Shown here in pieces: positions 49,994 through 57,363 of a DNA stretch of 64,000 nucleotides. This DNA is from an uncultured Hyphomonas sp. (GTDB lineage: Bacteria > Pseudomonadota > Alphaproteobacteria > Caulobacterales > Hyphomonadaceae). The first letter of the stretch is position 1, and each line of letters begins with the position of its first letter. The position numbers and the translations under genes are program-made. The notes under the pieces are model-generated. The model had not been told where the DNA came from and made no database searches. It saw only the letters and a list, made by a program, of their open reading frames with translations. The DNA lies in the NCBI RefSeq assembly GCF_963678875.1, contig NZ_OY787456.1:248001-312000 (forward strand). Reading direction: 5' to 3'.

Positions 49994-51262
49994 CTACAAC
50001 TTCACGGACAGGCCGTCTGCGAGGGATCTGCGGAAAGCGGCCCAGGCGGGGATGGCCCCGGCCAGAAGGGACGCGCCGGTGACCGCCAGCAGTGTCAGAA
50101 GGTCTGTCATGCCAGGCCCGGTTCCGCCAAGGGAAATGCCATATCGCTGCATCACGATCGGCCCGGCGATCAGGATCAGGACATGCACGATCACAATTCC
50201 GAGCAGGGCGCCGAGGAAGCCGATCAGCCCGGCTTCCAGGGTCAGCAGGCCAAAGATGTGCCCTGGCCGCGCGCCCACGGCCCTCAGGATCGACATCTCC
50301 CGCCGCCGCTCATTCAGGCTGGTCAGGATGGAGGTCAGGATCGAGACGACACCGACCGCGATCACGAAGACCGATACGGCCAGCAGCGCCCGCTCTGCCA
50401 TGGCGGTCACACTCCAGAGCTCGGCCAGCGCCTCGCCGGGAATGATCGCCATCAGCGGCTCGCCCTTGTTGGTGTTGATCTCGCGCCGCGTGCGCAGGAT
50501 CGTCCCCTTGCGCTCAAGGCCGGCATAGACGGCGGTGATGGATTTGGGCGTCAGGTTGAAGCCGCGGATCATGTCTTCGGTGATCGTGTCCGCCAGCGGG
50601 TTCTTGGCACCGGTTTCCCAGCCGACATGAATGGCCGTGATGGCTTCAAGGGAGACGATCACGGTACGATCCACCGGTGTGCCGGTTGGTGCGAGGATGC
50701 CAGAGACCCGGAAAGGCCGGTTGTCGTGAGCTGATCCGAAATCGGCCCTGCCGATCCCATGCGACAGGACCATCGGCGCTCCGATGTCATAGCCCAGCTC
50801 GCGGGCGACATCGGCGCCGATCACGGCGTCGAACAGATCGTCCATCTCCACGCCCCTGGCAAAGCGAAGCGACTGGCCGCGGCCATACTGGTAGTGTTCG
50901 AAATAAGCGTGGTTCGTACCCATCACGCGGAAGCCGCGATGGCTGTCGCCGAGGGAGATCGGCACCGTCCAGGCGATATCGTCGCGTGCGGCCAGCGTCT
51001 CATAGGTCGGCCAGGAAATTTCCGCCGTCGCATTGCCCATCCGGAAGACCGAATAGAGCAGCAGGTTCACGCTGCCCGTCGGGGCGCCGATGATCAGGTC
51101 TGTCCCGGAAATCGTGTGGCCGAAACCTTCGCGCGCGCCGGTACGGGCCTTGTCGACACCCAGGAACAGCGCGACCGACAGGGCCACGGCCAGCAGGGTC
51201 AGCAGCACTGACGCGCGCCGGTTCAGCAGGCTTTTCCAGGCAAGGGCAAACAGGGCCTTCAT
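49994..51262 (-). CDS. ABC transporter permease, FtsX/MacB type (ZrgC-like)
   Basis: A 422-residue permease. One helix near the N-terminus (about 18-38), a large periplasmic MacB_PCD-like domain, then three C-terminal helices (about 290-410) with RRREMSILRAVGARPGHIF, the FtsX signature. It overlaps the ATPase gene by four bases (ATGA). Members of this type move substrates by mechanotransmission; a role with the His-rich ZrgA-like protein in zinc uptake is inferred. Confidence 0.9.
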   Translation of the reverse strand: MKALFALAWKSLLNRRASVLLTLLAVALSVALFLGVDKARTGAREGFGHTISGTDLIIGAPTGSVNLLLYSVFRMGNATAEISWPTYETLAARDDIAWTVPISLGDSHRGFRVMGTNHAYFEHYQYGRGQSLRFARGVEMDDLFDAVIGADVARELGYDIGAPMVLSHGIGRADFGSAHDNRPFRVSGILAPTGTPVDRTVIVSLEAITAIHVGWETGAKNPLADTITEDMIRGFNLTPKSITAVYAGLERKGTILRTRREINTNKGEPLMAIIPGEALAELWSVTAMAERALLAVSVFVIAVGVVSILTSILTSLNERRREMSILRAVGARPGHIFGLLTLEAGLIGFLGALLGIVIVHVLILIAGPIVMQRYGISLGGTGPGMTDLLTLLAVTGASLLAGAIPAWAAFRRSLADGLSVKL

Positions 51263-51969
51263 GCGCTCACCCCCGCTGTGTTGATTTCGGAAAGGTCGAC
51301 CGCCCGGTCAAACTGACGGGCAAGGCTGGCGTCGTGGCTGACGAAGAGGAGCGCGGCGCCGGTGCGTCCGGCTTCCTCGCTGAGGAGTTCGATGAACTTG
51401 TCGCGTGCATCGGCGTCGAGGGCAGAAGTCGGCTCGTCGGCGATCACGATGTCCGGTCCGCCCATCAGGGCCCGGGCCGCAGCGACGCGCTGTTGCTGGC
51501 CGACGGAGAGGTCCGACACGCGCCGGTCCAGCAGGGATTCATCCGTCAGGCCCAGCCGCCCGAGCAGGCGGCGGGCTTCGCCCTCGGCATCCTTGCCGAC
51601 CTTCGCACGGCGGGCGGGGGAGAAGTGCAGCGGCAGGGTGACGTTCCCGGTGACCGACAGGTACGGCACCAGGTTGAACATCTGGAAAATGACGCCCAGA
51701 TGGTCGGCCCGAACGCGGTCGCGCTTTGCGGCGCTGAGCGTTGCCATGTCATGGCCAAGCACGTTGATCGTGCCGGTTTCCGGGCTGAGCACGCCGGCGA
51801 TCAGACCCAGTAGGGTCGACTTTCCGGACCCGGATGGTCCGCGCAGGAACAGTTTTTCGCCCCGGCCCAGGGTAAAGCTTTCGATGTCCAGGACGGGCGG
51901 ATGCCCCGGCCAGGCAAAACGAAGGCTGTCTACCCGGATGGCATCCGTGCCGGGGGTCTCAGGCTGCAT
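51259..51969 (-). CDS. ABC transporter ATP-binding protein, LolD/MacB type (ZrgB-like)
   Basis: A 236-residue nucleotide-binding protein. Walker A is GPSGSGKSTLL, Q-loop FQMFNLVPYL, Walker B IVIADEPTSALD, and H-loop VSHDASLA. The signature reads LSVGQQQR rather than LSGGQ, an unusual Gly-to-Val change. The start at 51969 shares one base with the stop of the ZrgA-like gene (TGATG). It energises the adjacent permease. Confidence 0.92.
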   Translation of the reverse strand: MQPETPGTDAIRVDSLRFAWPGHPPVLDIESFTLGRGEKLFLRGPSGSGKSTLLGLIAGVLSPETGTINVLGHDMATLSAAKRDRVRADHLGVIFQMFNLVPYLSVTGNVTLPLHFSPARRAKVGKDAEGEARRLLGRLGLTDESLLDRRVSDLSVGQQQRVAAARALMGGPDIVIADEPTSALDADARDKFIELLSEEAGRTGAALLFVSHDASLARQFDRAVDLSEINTAGVSA

Positions 51970-52607
51970 CAGTCGAAGTCGATCTCTGTGTCGTTGGGGG
52001 TCAGTTCCTTGGCGACCTGCTGGCCTTCGGGGCCGAGATAGATCGCATCGATATGCTCGAAGGCCGGGTAGAGATCGAAGGCGTGCACCAGCATGCCTTC
52101 CACCCGGTCGACCTTCTTGCACCGCAGGACGACCGACACCGTCAGAGCGCCATGCGTGCCATCGGTGCGGCCGGTTGTGGATCGCTCGGTCTCTTCGCAT
52201 TCCGTCGGGCCGAGTGGCTCGACGATCCCTTCGGCAAATTTCTCCGCCGCGGCGCCTTCGGGCACTTTGGATTCCGGCAGGCCGAAACTGGCCAGTGGCG
52301 CGTCCAGGGTAATGGTCAGGAAATCGTCTTCCCGTGTGATGGCGAGTTCGCCGTGACCATGCACATGGGCTTCGCCGGCATGCCCTTCTTCGTGACCTTC
52401 TTCATGATCATGATCCTCCTCGTGCGCGGCGTCATGATCGTGATCGTGCTCGTCTCCTGACGGCATTTCAGCGGTCGCAGCGGATGAGGGCATCGCCTCG
52501 CTCGCGGGAGGTGGCTCATAGGGGGCATTGGCCGGGCTGCAGGCGGCCAGTCCCAGAAAGCTGGCGGAAAAAAAGGCCGCAACCGGCCAGAAACGGATTG
52601 AAATCAT
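51969..52607 (-). CDS. ZrgA-like zinc uptake protein (DUF2796), lipoprotein
   Basis: A 212-residue lipoprotein (LGLAAC, Cys23). It has a striking metal-binding stretch of His, Asp and Glu at about 54-85 (for example DEHDHDHDAAHEEDHDHEE) and a DUF2796 domain (GELAITREDDFLTITLDAPL, then the C-terminal half). In Vibrio, ZrgA is the first protein of a zinc-regulated ABC import operon. It is the first gene of the minus-strand set and is divergent from a ZIP transporter. Confidence 0.88.
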   Translation of the reverse strand: MISIRFWPVAAFFSASFLGLAACSPANAPYEPPPASEAMPSSAATAEMPSGDEHDHDHDAAHEEDHDHEEGHEEGHAGEAHVHGHGELAITREDDFLTITLDAPLASFGLPESKVPEGAAAEKFAEGIVEPLGPTECEETERSTTGRTDGTHGALTVSVVLRCKKVDRVEGMLVHAFDLYPAFEHIDAIYLGPEGQQVAKELTPNDTEIDFD

Positions 52608-52677
52608 TGTGGGCCTCCAGTGCGCCTCACAGTGGATAAGTGCAAAAAGGTCAACATTTTTTGTCGCGAAACGGATA

Positions 52678-52692
52678 GTGATACTATATCAC
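52678..52692. promoter_or_regulatory. Palindromic operator between zrgA-like and ZIP genes (candidate Zur site)
   Basis: GTGATA-CTA-TATCAC, a perfect 6-bp inverted repeat with a 3-base centre, in the 152-base divergent spacer between two zinc uptake units. Its position and AT-rich core fit a Zur-type operator. The sequence differs from the E. coli Zur consensus in base and spacing, so the regulator is not certain. Confidence 0.45.
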
Positions 52693-52759
52693 ATTTAATC
52701 AAGGCGGGGCTTGCAGAAGTCCTTCTGCCAATTTCACATCGCCGCCGGTTTACGCACAT

Positions 52760-53599
52760 ATGCTCAATTCGCTCCAGGCCCCTTTGCTGTTCGGCTTGAC
52801 TGCCGCCTTCATCACCACGCTGGGGCTGATCACAGTCTCTTTGCGCGGGGATTGGAGTGCGCGCCATTCCGGTCTCTTTGCGCTGGCAGCAGGCGGCATG
52901 CTGGTCAGCCTGACCCTGCTTCACATTGCGCCGGAGGCGTTCGAGCTCAGCACCCGTACGCCCATCTTCCTGATGATCGGCTTCTTCGGCGGGCTGATCC
53001 TGCATTTCGGGATCGGTGCGGCATTCCCGGAAAGTTCTGACCGGGGGCAGGCCGCAGCCATCACGCCGCTGGCGGCCGTGGCGATCCACTCCCTGCTCGA
53101 CGGGATGATCTATTCGGTCACCTTCGCGGCGAGCTTCTCGTCCGGGGTCTATGCAGCCGCCTCGCTGATGCTGCACGAATTCCCGGAAGGCGTGATCGCC
53201 TTCGCCATCCTGCGGCGGCATAGTTTTTCCAACCGCAGCGCCTTTTTCTGGGCGTTTCTGGCGGCTGCCGTCACGACGCCGCTGGGTGTGCTGGTCGCAA
53301 CACCGTTCATGCACGGGCTGACAACGGAGGTGATCGGCAGCCTGTTTGCGGTGTCGGCGGGCCTTTTGCTCTATGTCGCCACCGGGCCCTTGATGGAGCC
53401 GCTCGGTGAAGAGCCGCCCGGACGCAGTTTCCTGGCCCTTGGTGCGGGTGTTTTGCTGGCCGTCCTTATGGCGCTCGTGCCCCTGCATTCGCATGCCCAT
53501 GGCGACCTGGACGATCATGGGCATGATCACGGGCCGACGCCGAGATTTGGTGAAATATACCAGCCTCCTGCCGCGAACCCACACACGGCGGACCTCTAG
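52760..53599 (+). CDS. ZIP family metal transporter
   Basis: A 279-residue inner-membrane protein with about eight helices. The ZIP metal sites are in helix 4 (AIHSLLDGMIYS) and helix 5 (MLHEFPEGVIAF). The C-terminus ends in a His-rich tail (HSHAHGDLDDHGHDHGP, about 243-259) that could gather zinc. It is divergent from the ZrgA-like operon with a shared palindrome between them, so both are probably induced by zinc starvation. Confidence 0.91.
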   Translation: MLNSLQAPLLFGLTAAFITTLGLITVSLRGDWSARHSGLFALAAGGMLVSLTLLHIAPEAFELSTRTPIFLMIGFFGGLILHFGIGAAFPESSDRGQAAAITPLAAVAIHSLLDGMIYSVTFAASFSSGVYAAASLMLHEFPEGVIAFAILRRHSFSNRSAFFWAFLAAAVTTPLGVLVATPFMHGLTTEVIGSLFAVSAGLLLYVATGPLMEPLGEEPPGRSFLALGAGVLLAVLMALVPLHSHAHGDLDDHGHDHGPTPRFGEIYQPPAANPHTADL

Positions 53600-53741
53600 G
53601 CCGCCGCGCTCCCGGCACATGGCTTGCAGCTTCAGGCTGCAAAGCGGGAGAGGGCGAGGGCGGATGCGATCCAGGCGGCAAGACGCTGTTTACGAATTCA
53701 ACGGACAAGCGGGATTTCGGGACACCGGAGACCGCCGCCCC

Positions 53742-54353
53742 ATGCTGACCCTGCCCATACTGGCCAAGATGTCCTCCGCCGCGCTCGCGGCCGGGATTAC
53801 GGCCTGCCTCACTTACGGCCAGTACAATGTTGCGAGTGGAGCGGGCGGGTCCGGCCTGATGCCGCCTGCCAGCGTCCTGCACCCCAATGCCCGGCCGGGG
53901 GCGATCTTGGATCCGATGGCCGAAATGGCCGCGGCCATCGCCACGATGAAACAGGAACATGCCAAGGCGGACCGGAACCGCGCCATGATCGACTGGCTCG
54001 CCAGCCTGCGAACCCGGTTCACGGTACAGCGTTTCGAGACGGGCCTGGTCTACAAGGTCGCCTACAGCCCGGCCGGAACGGCGGGCGCTGTTCTGGAAGA
54101 TTATCTGGCCGTGCCTTTCGGGCCGGAACTCCCGTTCGCAGTCAGCCTGCATGCTGCCGAGAACGGCGCTGTCCGTATCGAAGGCCTGTCCTGCACCAGT
54201 CAGGAAACGCTTGGCCAGGTTGAGGCTTCAGCGGGAGAGGGCGCTGCCGAAGCGGCGGCGATGGCAGAGGCCGAAGCCTACCTCCGTACGCCGGACGCCG
54301 CCGATCCGGCGCTGCCTGCAGACTGCCTGACGGTGCGCCTGAAACGCAGCTAG
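53742..54353 (+). CDS. Hypothetical lipoprotein
   Basis: A 203-residue protein with a probable lipoprotein signal (MLTLPILAKMSSAALAAGITAC, Cys22). It continues into a helical stretch with many Met and Ala, then a mixed domain containing LEDYLAVPFGPELPF and two cysteines (SCTSQE and PADCLTV) that may pair. I do not recognise the family. An in-frame earlier start would place charged residues before the signal. Its TAG overlaps the phaZ stop on the other strand (CTAG). Confidence 0.62.
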   Translation: MLTLPILAKMSSAALAAGITACLTYGQYNVASGAGGSGLMPPASVLHPNARPGAILDPMAEMAAAIATMKQEHAKADRNRAMIDWLASLRTRFTVQRFETGLVYKVAYSPAGTAGAVLEDYLAVPFGPELPFAVSLHAAENGAVRIEGLSCTSQETLGQVEASAGEGAAEAAAMAEAEAYLRTPDAADPALPADCLTVRLKRS

Positions 54354-55639
54354 TGCTGCTTGTCCAGCGCGGCTTCGTCGAGCTCGCGCTGGGTGAAGCG
54401 GCGGGTGAACTCGGTCACGCGCGGAGCAATCTCGGTCCGGAAGCGGTTGCCGTTGAACACGCCATAATGGCCGACACCCGGCTGGATGTAGTCCAGCTGC
54501 ATTTCCTTCGGCAGCTTGGTGCACAGGTCGTGTGCGGCCTGTGTCTGGCCGATACCGGAAATGTCGTCTTTCTCGCCTTCGACCGTCATCAGCGCCACGT
54601 CGCGGATCTTCTCCGGACGGATCTGGCGCGTGTAGCGATATTTCATGATGCCACGCGGCAGATGGTGTTCCTGGAACACGCGCAGGATGGTCTGCAGGTA
54701 AAACTCCTCCGTCAGGTCGAGGACGGAGAGGTATTCGTCATAGAATTCGCGGTGCTTGCCGGCATTGTCGCCATCGCCTTCGACGAGGTGGTTGAAGAAG
54801 CGCCATTGCGCATCCACGTGCCGCGACCAGTTCATGTTCATGAAGGAAGCGAGCTGAACAAAGCCCGGATAGACGCGCCGGAAAGCACCCGGATAGGGGC
54901 CCGGCACGGTGTAGATCATGTTTTCCTCGAACCAGCTGAAGTCACGTTGCTCGGCCAGCTCGTTCGGCACGGTCGGGCTGCGGCGGGTATCGATGGGCGA
55001 GCCCATGAAGGTCATCGAGGCCGGGCGGTTCGGGTCGTCGTCCTCGGCCATCATGGACACCGCAGCCAGAACCGGCGGGCCCGGCTGGCACACGGCCAGC
55101 ACATGCGCGCCGGGGCCGATATGGGTGATCATCTTGCGGACATGGTCCATGTAGTCGTCGAGGTCGAACCGGCCGAGCCAGACCGGCGCCATGCGCGCAT
55201 CGGCCCAGTCGGTGATGTAGACATCATGGGTCGGCAGGAAGCCTTCGACCGTGCCGCGCAGCAGGGTGGCATAGTGGCCGGACAGCGGCGCCACGATCAG
55301 CATGCGCGGCAGAGGCGCTGATCCCGGCTTGCGCGCAAACGCCAGCGCATCCGGATCCTTGCGGAAATGCACCAGGTTGCACCAGGGCGATCGCCACGCG
55401 ACCGTCGGGGTGACCCCCACCGGCGCGCTGTTGATCTTGACCGACTCGATGCCCCATTCGGGCTTGCCATAATAGCGTGTGGCGCTTTCGAACACGTCCG
55501 CAAAGGCAATCAGCGCCTTGCCGTAATCCGACTTCGCGATGGGATTCATCGGGGAGTGCATTGCCATACGGCCAGCACGAACAGCCATGCGCATCGGCGC
55601 CATCGCGGCGCGGTTCAGTTCAACAAGGGAGTACAGCAT
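54350..55639 (-). CDS. phaZ: Intracellular polyhydroxyalkanoate depolymerase
   Basis: A 429-residue type I intracellular PHA depolymerase, which breaks stored polyhydroxybutyrate. MLYSLVELNRAAMAPMR is the family N-terminus. The lipase-like box has cysteine as nucleophile (LAVCQPGPPVLAAV), with the Asp in VEGEKDDISGIGQT and the His in GVGHYGVFNG. GGTAGGGCG lies upstream of the ATG. A TGC-N3-GCA palindrome sits 18 bases before the start. phaC is not in the window. Confidence 0.94.
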   Translation of the reverse strand: MLYSLVELNRAAMAPMRMAVRAGRMAMHSPMNPIAKSDYGKALIAFADVFESATRYYGKPEWGIESVKINSAPVGVTPTVAWRSPWCNLVHFRKDPDALAFARKPGSAPLPRMLIVAPLSGHYATLLRGTVEGFLPTHDVYITDWADARMAPVWLGRFDLDDYMDHVRKMITHIGPGAHVLAVCQPGPPVLAAVSMMAEDDDPNRPASMTFMGSPIDTRRSPTVPNELAEQRDFSWFEENMIYTVPGPYPGAFRRVYPGFVQLASFMNMNWSRHVDAQWRFFNHLVEGDGDNAGKHREFYDEYLSVLDLTEEFYLQTILRVFQEHHLPRGIMKYRYTRQIRPEKIRDVALMTVEGEKDDISGIGQTQAAHDLCTKLPKEMQLDYIQPGVGHYGVFNGNRFRTEIAPRVTEFTRRFTQRELDEAALDKQH

Positions 55640-55656
55640 CGCCCTACCAACCTTTC

Positions 55657-55673
55657 ATGTTGCACCGCAGCAT
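55657..55673. promoter_or_regulatory. Candidate PhaR-type operator upstream of phaZ
   Basis: ATGTTGC-ACC-GCAGCAT, an inverted repeat with one mismatch per arm and a TGC-N3-GCA core. PhaR, the PHA-sensing repressor of alphaproteobacteria, binds TGC/GCA-type sites near phasin and depolymerase genes. The fit is suggestive only. Confidence 0.4.
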
Positions 55674-55835
55674 ATGCCCGCAATCCGGATGTGGCAAATG
55701 GATTCGCCAGCCGGGCGCCTTACCGGGAGATTAACGCAGTCGATTGAATTTGCGTGAAACTTTCAATTTCCTGCCCGTTCGGGGTTAAGGCGCGGCTGTT
55801 AGTTTTTAGGCCTCAACTGCCGGAGAGGCTGTCCC

Positions 55836-56216
55836 ATGTTCCTCAAATGCGAACCCAATCCGCATCAGGGCGGGCGTATGACCCGGGCGGTATTTTTCAA
55901 TCACGCGAACCAGCGCTTCGCGATCGATGCCGAAGCCCTGCACAAGAAGCCGGACCTGCTGAACGAGTTCGGCACGTTCAACAGCCTGCGTTTCCGCACG
56001 CTGGACGCCTTTGCCTACGCCCTCTGCTTCGTCGGCGGGGTCGGCACGATCACGGTCGCCTGGTGGATGTTCTTCGTCGGCCTTGCGGCCTGTGTGCTGA
56101 TGCTGGCCGCCAACCGGAAATCCGCTGGCGAGGCGGCGCGGAACGCTGCGCGGCGCTCGACGGACAATTTCCGCCGCCTGCACGAACTTGGCTGCATGTG
56201 GCTGGTCTACGAATAG
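55836..56216 (+). CDS. Hypothetical membrane protein
   Basis: A 126-residue protein with two adjacent hydrophobic helices (about 58-76 and 78-93) and basic C-terminal helices (KSAGEAARNAARRSTDNFRR). I do not recognise it. GGAGAGG precedes the ATG by eight to ten bases. It is divergent from phaZ and convergent with another small membrane protein gene. A later in-frame ATG (55878) is an alternative start. Confidence 0.6.
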   Translation: MFLKCEPNPHQGGRMTRAVFFNHANQRFAIDAEALHKKPDLLNEFGTFNSLRFRTLDAFAYALCFVGGVGTITVAWWMFFVGLAACVLMLAANRKSAGEAARNAARRSTDNFRRLHELGCMWLVYE

Positions 56217-56237
56217 GCCTGGCGCGCGGTTCGGGGC

Positions 56238-56660
56238 TCAGATCCCGACCATGCCGAGGATTGCGGCGATAATCGCCACCAGCATGAAAATCAGGGACAG
56301 GCTGACCGAGACGGCGCGCTGGCCCTTGCGGCTGGTCCGCGTGCCTTTTGGCGCCTTGCCGGTTTTCGGTGCCAGCATCCAGCGGTTCGAATAGAAGCCG
56401 AACGCCGCGAGCAGGGCGGTGACACCTGCGGCCCAATGGGTCGCCAGCAGGAAACAGGCCCCGGCGGCCAGCATCATGCCCGCAATGGGCGTGGAAGTGG
56501 TGTGCAGCAATTCGCGCACATGCCGGTCGGCCCGGCTGCCGTCCAGCTCCTCGAAACTGCAATTCGGCGCCGCAATCGCTGCGACCCATGACGAGCCGAT
56601 CGCCAGGGCGGAGAAGATGAGACCGAAATTGGACGCGAGCGCAGCGAGGTTCTGGAACAT
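56238..56660 (-). CDS. Hypothetical membrane protein
   Basis: A 140-residue protein with an N-terminal helix (about 10-30), a loop containing a single Cys and RADRHVRELLHTT, two middle helices (about 57-90), a basic loop (KTGKAPKGTRTSRKGQR) and a C-terminal helix. I do not recognise it; the hydrophobic pattern and inside-positive loop are typical of a real inner-membrane protein. Confidence 0.6.
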   Translation of the reverse strand: MFQNLAALASNFGLIFSALAIGSSWVAAIAAPNCSFEELDGSRADRHVRELLHTTSTPIAGMMLAAGACFLLATHWAAGVTALLAAFGFYSNRWMLAPKTGKAPKGTRTSRKGQRAVSVSLSLIFMLVAIIAAILGMVGI

Positions 56661-56708
56661 GGCTGGAATATGCGCCGGATTCGCGGATCAGCCTAGAGCC
56701 TCGCCGGT

Positions 56709-57308
56709 TTAGAGAAAGCTCGCGACAATGACCTGGTCGACCAGCGCCTCGTCCGGGGGAACCTGTCCGTCCAGCATCAGCATGGCCAGGCCATGCACCA
56801 TCGACCAGGCCTGCAGGCGCTTGATTTTCCGCTCACCCTTCGAAGCGTCTGCTGGCATCAGGCCGCTCAGCGTATCAGACAGCATGCCGAAGGGCTCGTC
56901 GGTCGCGCAGGGCGTTTCGTTGCGGTCGCCCTCCGGCGGACGCTGCGTCATCATCAGGCGGAAGACGGACGGATTGCGCAGGGCGAACTTCACATAGGCC
57001 CGGCCCATCGCCTTGAACGCTTCCCTCTGATCAGAGGTGCCGGTCATGGCCTCTCGGAACGCTTCGGCGAGGCGCTCGCCGCCAACGCCGCACAGGGCAT
57101 TCAGCAGGGCGGCCTTGTCGGGGAAGTGCCGGTAGACGGCGGTCGCCGACACGCCGACATTGCGGGCGATCTCCCGCAGGCTGACCGCATCCGGTGCCTT
57201 CACATCCAGCTGGGCGAGGCCTTCCTCGATCAGGGCAGAACGCAGGTCGCCATGATGGTAGCGCCCGTCGCGCGGCTTCATGTTGACAGTGTTATCATCT
57301 GATGTCAT
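56709..57308 (-). CDS. TetR/AcrR family transcriptional regulator
   Basis: A 199-residue repressor. The N-terminal DNA-binding domain (RYHHGDLRSALIEEGLAQL, then SLREIARNVGVSATAVYRHFPDKAALL) is followed by a TetR_C_33-like ligand domain. It is divergent from the carotenoid oxygenase gene. The start is uncertain: ATG 57308 or ATG 57281 (MKPRDGRYHHG). A large inverted repeat covers 57286-57319, which favours 57281 if the site is the operator. Autoregulation and control of the oxygenase are likely. Confidence 0.87.
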   Translation of the reverse strand: MTSDDNTVNMKPRDGRYHHGDLRSALIEEGLAQLDVKAPDAVSLREIARNVGVSATAVYRHFPDKAALLNALCGVGGERLAEAFREAMTGTSDQREAFKAMGRAYVKFALRNPSVFRLMMTQRPPEGDRNETPCATDEPFGMLSDTLSGLMPADASKGERKIKRLQAWSMVHGLAMLMLDGQVPPDEALVDQVIVASFL

Positions 57309-57319
57309 GTTAGCACTGT
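57286..57319. promoter_or_regulatory. Inverted-repeat operator between tetR and carotenoid oxygenase
   Basis: ACAGTGTTA (57286-57294) and TAGCACTGT (57311-57319), one mismatch, 16 bases apart, in the divergent control region. ACAGTGT/ACACTGT arms are common in TetR-family operators. Confidence 0.55.
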
Positions 57320-57363
57320 AAACATGGTTTCTCTTCCCTGCAACGCGACACGGAGTCACGATC

